Source of the DNA: Patescibacteria group bacterium
Lineage (GTDB): Bacteria; Patescibacteriota; Microgenomatia; Levybacterales; UBA12049
DNA length: 6,512 nucleotides
Assembly: GCA_018900295.1 (NCBI GenBank)
Contig: JAHIGH010000049.1
Span: 1 to 6,512, forward strand
Reading direction: 5' to 3'
In this document: positions 5,099 through 6,512 of the stretch, one piece after another
Position numbering within the stretch: position 1 is the first letter of the stretch
Layout: every line of letters begins with the position of its first letter
Notes under the pieces: model-generated
Told to the model about the DNA's origin: nothing
Database searches by the model: none
What the model saw: only the letters and a program-made list of their open reading frames with translations
Made by a program: the position numbers and the translations under genes

Positions 5099-5866
5099 CT
5101 CTTCTTTTACTTCTTGAGTTTTCTCTGCCGGTTTTGCTTCTTTTGTTTCTTTCTTTTCTACGGGCTTAACCTCTGCTTTTGCTTCTGCCTCCTGCGGCAT
5201 AGAAGCGTATAACGGGATAAATTTTTTATTTTCTCCTACGCGTGTAATCTCGACTATTGAATTTTTGACACCCGGAATAAGTCCTGCAACATAGAGTATT
5301 TTCTTGATTTCATCGACGCCGACCACTTTCAGATTTTTTATTGTTACCCTTTCATGCCCCATATGGCCTGCCATGCGTTTGCCTTTGTAAACTCTTCCCG
5401 GGGTAGTTGTTTGACCAATTGAACCCGGTGCCCTCTCACGATCAGATTGACCATGTGTTTTGGGACCGCCTTTAAATTGATGCCTCTTCACAACTCCGGC
5501 AAAGCCTTTGCCTTTGGAGATTCCTGTTACATCAACCATATCACCAGGCTTGAAAACTTCTTCGATTTTCAGGAAATCACCGGATTTTGGCATATTTTCA
5601 GTATTTTTATTGTCAATTCTTATCTCGGTTATCCTGGAGGGAACAAAAGTAAGATTATTTTTCTTAACATGCCCCAGTAACGCCTTGGTCGGTGATTTCT
5701 TTTTGCCGATTCCAATCTGTATTGCAGTGTATTTATCTTTTTCCAGTGTTTTGACCTGCACTACCGCATTATCCGGAATGGAAATCTCCGTGACAGGAAT
5801 TCTGGTTCCATCAATTAAAAACTTTTGTGTTTGTTCAATTTTTTTTCCAAGTAATACTTGTATCAT
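5081..5866 (-). CDS. rplC: 50S ribosomal protein L3 with a Lys/Glu/Ala C-terminal tail
   Basis: L3 is a primary 23S rRNA binder close to the peptidyl transferase centre. Typical segments are FLIDGTRIPVTEISI (16-30), VDVTGISKGKGFAGVVKRHQF (111-131), KTHGQSDRERAPGSIGQTTTPG (136-157) and MAGHMGHERVT (165-175). The Gln in GSIGQ (152) is at the position that PrmB methylates in E. coli. The usual GMT motif near the start reads EQT here. The core ends near residue 222; residues about 225-261 are a low-complexity Glu/Lys/Ala/Pro tail, giving 261 residues against about 210. The ATG at 5864-5866 fits the family start but has no nearby Shine-Dalgarno: a terminator hairpin ends six bases upstream, so expression may depend on readthrough or RNA structure. 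Confidence 0.97.
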   Translation of the reverse strand: MIQVLLGKKIEQTQKFLIDGTRIPVTEISIPDNAVVQVKTLEKDKYTAIQIGIGKKKSPTKALLGHVKKNNLTFVPSRITEIRIDNKNTENMPKSGDFLKIEEVFKPGDMVDVTGISKGKGFAGVVKRHQFKGGPKTHGQSDRERAPGSIGQTTTPGRVYKGKRMAGHMGHERVTIKNLKVVGVDEIKKILYVAGLIPGVKNSIVEITRVGENKKFIPLYASMPQEAEAKAEVKPVEKKETKEAKPAEKTQEVKEEKKGEK

Positions 5867-5979
5867 AAAGCAAAAAAAGATAGCCTTTAGGCTATCTTGC
5901 GTAAATATTTGCGTTTTGTACGCCCTAATTAGGCTCTAAGTCATAAACCCTATTAATTGTATTAATGATTGTTTGGGCA
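5867..5979 (-). promoter_or_regulatory. Structured leader between rpsJ and rplC (candidate attenuator)
   Basis: This 113-base gap is the only one in the operon that carries a strong terminator (see 5872-5898). Upstream of it on the minus strand are a perfect palindrome CCTAATTAGG (5924-5933) and ACGC elements at 5911-5914 and 5899-5902, either of which can pair with GCGT at 5920-5923. The AGCCT at about 5931-5935 could also pair with the AGGCT arm of the terminator. These give at least two mutually exclusive folds. No convincing promoter was found, and none could fit between the terminator and rplC. Regulation is inference; the pairings are seen by eye and were not energy-scored. Confidence 0.4.
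5872..5898 (-). terminator. Intrinsic terminator hairpin just upstream of rplC
   Basis: Read on the minus strand, AAGATAGCC (5898-5890), loop TAAA (5889-5886) and GGCTATCTT (5885-5877) form a perfect 9-base-pair stem. It runs straight into T residues, seven in a row at 5878-5872. On the plus strand there is no T-tract, so it works only in the direction of the operon. It stands between rpsJ and rplC, with only GCTTT between the T-tract and the rplC ATG. It probably acts as a partial terminator or attenuator, since the rest of the operon needs readthrough. Confidence 0.8.
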
Positions 5980-6288
5980 TCACATTTTCAACTCTACATC
6001 GACACCTGCCGGTAATTGCAGATTTGTTAAACTGTCAATTGTTTTGTCTGTCGGTGAAATAATATCTATCAAGCGCTTATGCACACGAATTTCGAAATGA
6101 TCCCTAGCATCTTTATCTATAAATGGTGATTTATTGACTGCATATAGGCTTCTGTCTGTTGGAAGAGGAACAGGTCCAACTACTTTTGCGCCTGTTCTTA
6201 TTGCTGAATCAAGGATTTGCTGACAGCAAACGTCAAGGACGCGCGCATCATAACTTTTTAATCTGACTCTAATTCTTCCTTTTGGCAT
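5980..6288 (-). CDS. rpsJ: 30S ribosomal protein S10 (NusE)
   Basis: The 102-residue product is a full-length S10: GRIRVRLKSYDARVLD (4-19), RTGAKVVGPVPLPT (31-44), DHFEIRVHKRLIDI (63-76) and the end LPAGVDVELKM (92-102). S10 is a 30S head protein and also, as NusE, pairs with NusB in antitermination complexes. The start at 6286-6288 gives the normal N-terminus; upstream only a weak GGAT lies near the ATG. It follows tuf by 32 bases and is separated from rplC by an unusually long, structured gap of 113 bases. The two adjacent Cys residues (21-22) are not typical of the proteobacterial proteins I know. Confidence 0.98.
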   Translation of the reverse strand: MPKGRIRVRLKSYDARVLDVCCQQILDSAIRTGAKVVGPVPLPTDRSLYAVNKSPFIDKDARDHFEIRVHKRLIDIISPTDKTIDSLTNLQLPAGVDVELKM

Positions 6289-6320
6289 ATATCCGACAGA
6301 CTGTTAAGGTACTTATAGTA

Positions 6321-6512
6321 TTATTTAATTATCCTGGTTATAACTCCAGCTCCCACGGTTCTTCCACCTTCGCGTATAGCATATCTAAGTCCTTCTTCAA
6401 GAGCGACGGGAACAATCAATTTTATAGTCATCTTTATACTATCTCCCGGCATAACCATTTCTACACCTTTCGGAAGAGTTGCTGTTCCGGTAACATCAGT
6501 GGTACGAATATA
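6321..6512 (-). CDS. tuf: Elongation factor Tu, C-terminal 63 residues (starts outside window)
   Basis: The minus strand reads in frame from the window edge to a TAA at 6321-6323. The translation begins YIRTTDVTGTATLPKGVEMV and ends REGGRTVGAGVITRIIK, which is the end of EF-Tu domain 3. It contains the conserved VEMVMPGDSIKM and EEGLRYAIREGGRTVGAG segments. EF-Tu delivers aminoacyl-tRNA to the ribosomal A site. Its position directly before rpsJ indicates that the str and S10 operons are joined here, as in many bacteria. No terminator lies in the 32-base gap after it, so cotranscription with rpsJ is likely. Confidence 0.97.
   Translation of the reverse strand, partial: YIRTTDVTGTATLPKGVEMVMPGDSIKMTIKLIVPVALEEGLRYAIREGGRTVGAGVITRIIK

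Noticed and set aside
230..5939. Plus-strand open frames of 60-143 codons
   Set aside because: All lie antisense to conserved ribosomal protein genes, have no ribosome-binding context and give translations without recognisable family features; they are shadows.

Overview
The window is one stretch of the str-S10-spc ribosomal protein superoperon, read entirely on the minus strand. From high to low coordinates the order is tuf (3' end only), rpsJ, rplC, rplD, rplW, rplB, rpsS, rplV, rpsC, rplP, rpmC, rpsQ, rplN and rplX (5' end only). This is the usual bacterial order with no gene missing and no accessory gene inserted. Every plus-strand open frame I looked at is a shadow of one of these genes.

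The sequence fits a bacterium with a moderately AT-rich genome, standard stop codons and very AT-rich spacers. Short rplB, Lys/Glu-rich tails on several ribosomal proteins and widely scattered palindromic repeats are compatible with a Patescibacteria/CPR lineage, possibly Microgenomates or Parcubacteria. That assignment is a guess from general resemblance; no sequence search was possible.

Layout. (1) 6321-6512: end of EF-Tu, followed by rpsJ at 5980-6288. (2) 5867-5979: a 113-base leader between rpsJ and rplC that ends in a textbook intrinsic terminator hairpin six bases before the rplC start codon. (3) 4261-5866: rplC and rplD, with charged tails facing each other across a short AT-rich spacer. 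(4) 4134-4260: an AT-rich spacer. (5) 2777-4133: rplW, rplB and rpsS, tightly packed; rplB lacks about 30 residues of the usual N-terminus. (6) 2264-2770: rplV, whose tail-coding part contains a GC-rich palindromic repeat read in frame. (7) 2157-2263: an AT-rich spacer that shares both of its ends with the rplC-rplD spacer. (8) 211-2156: rpsC, rplP, rpmC, rpsQ and rplN, the last four almost without gaps and coupled by overlaps and Shine-Dalgarno sites inside the preceding genes. (9) 131-210: a second GC-rich palindromic repeat between rplN and rplX. (10) 1-130: start of rplX.

The gene content is ordinary; the interest lies in what has been inserted into or between the genes. Two different GC-rich dispersed palindromes sit inside an essential operon, one translated as part of L22 and one separating a Shine-Dalgarno-like site from the rplX start. 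There is also a transcription terminator in mid-operon, a duplicated AT-rich spacer, and a shortened L2. I saw no tRNA, rRNA, CRISPR array, transposase or phage gene.
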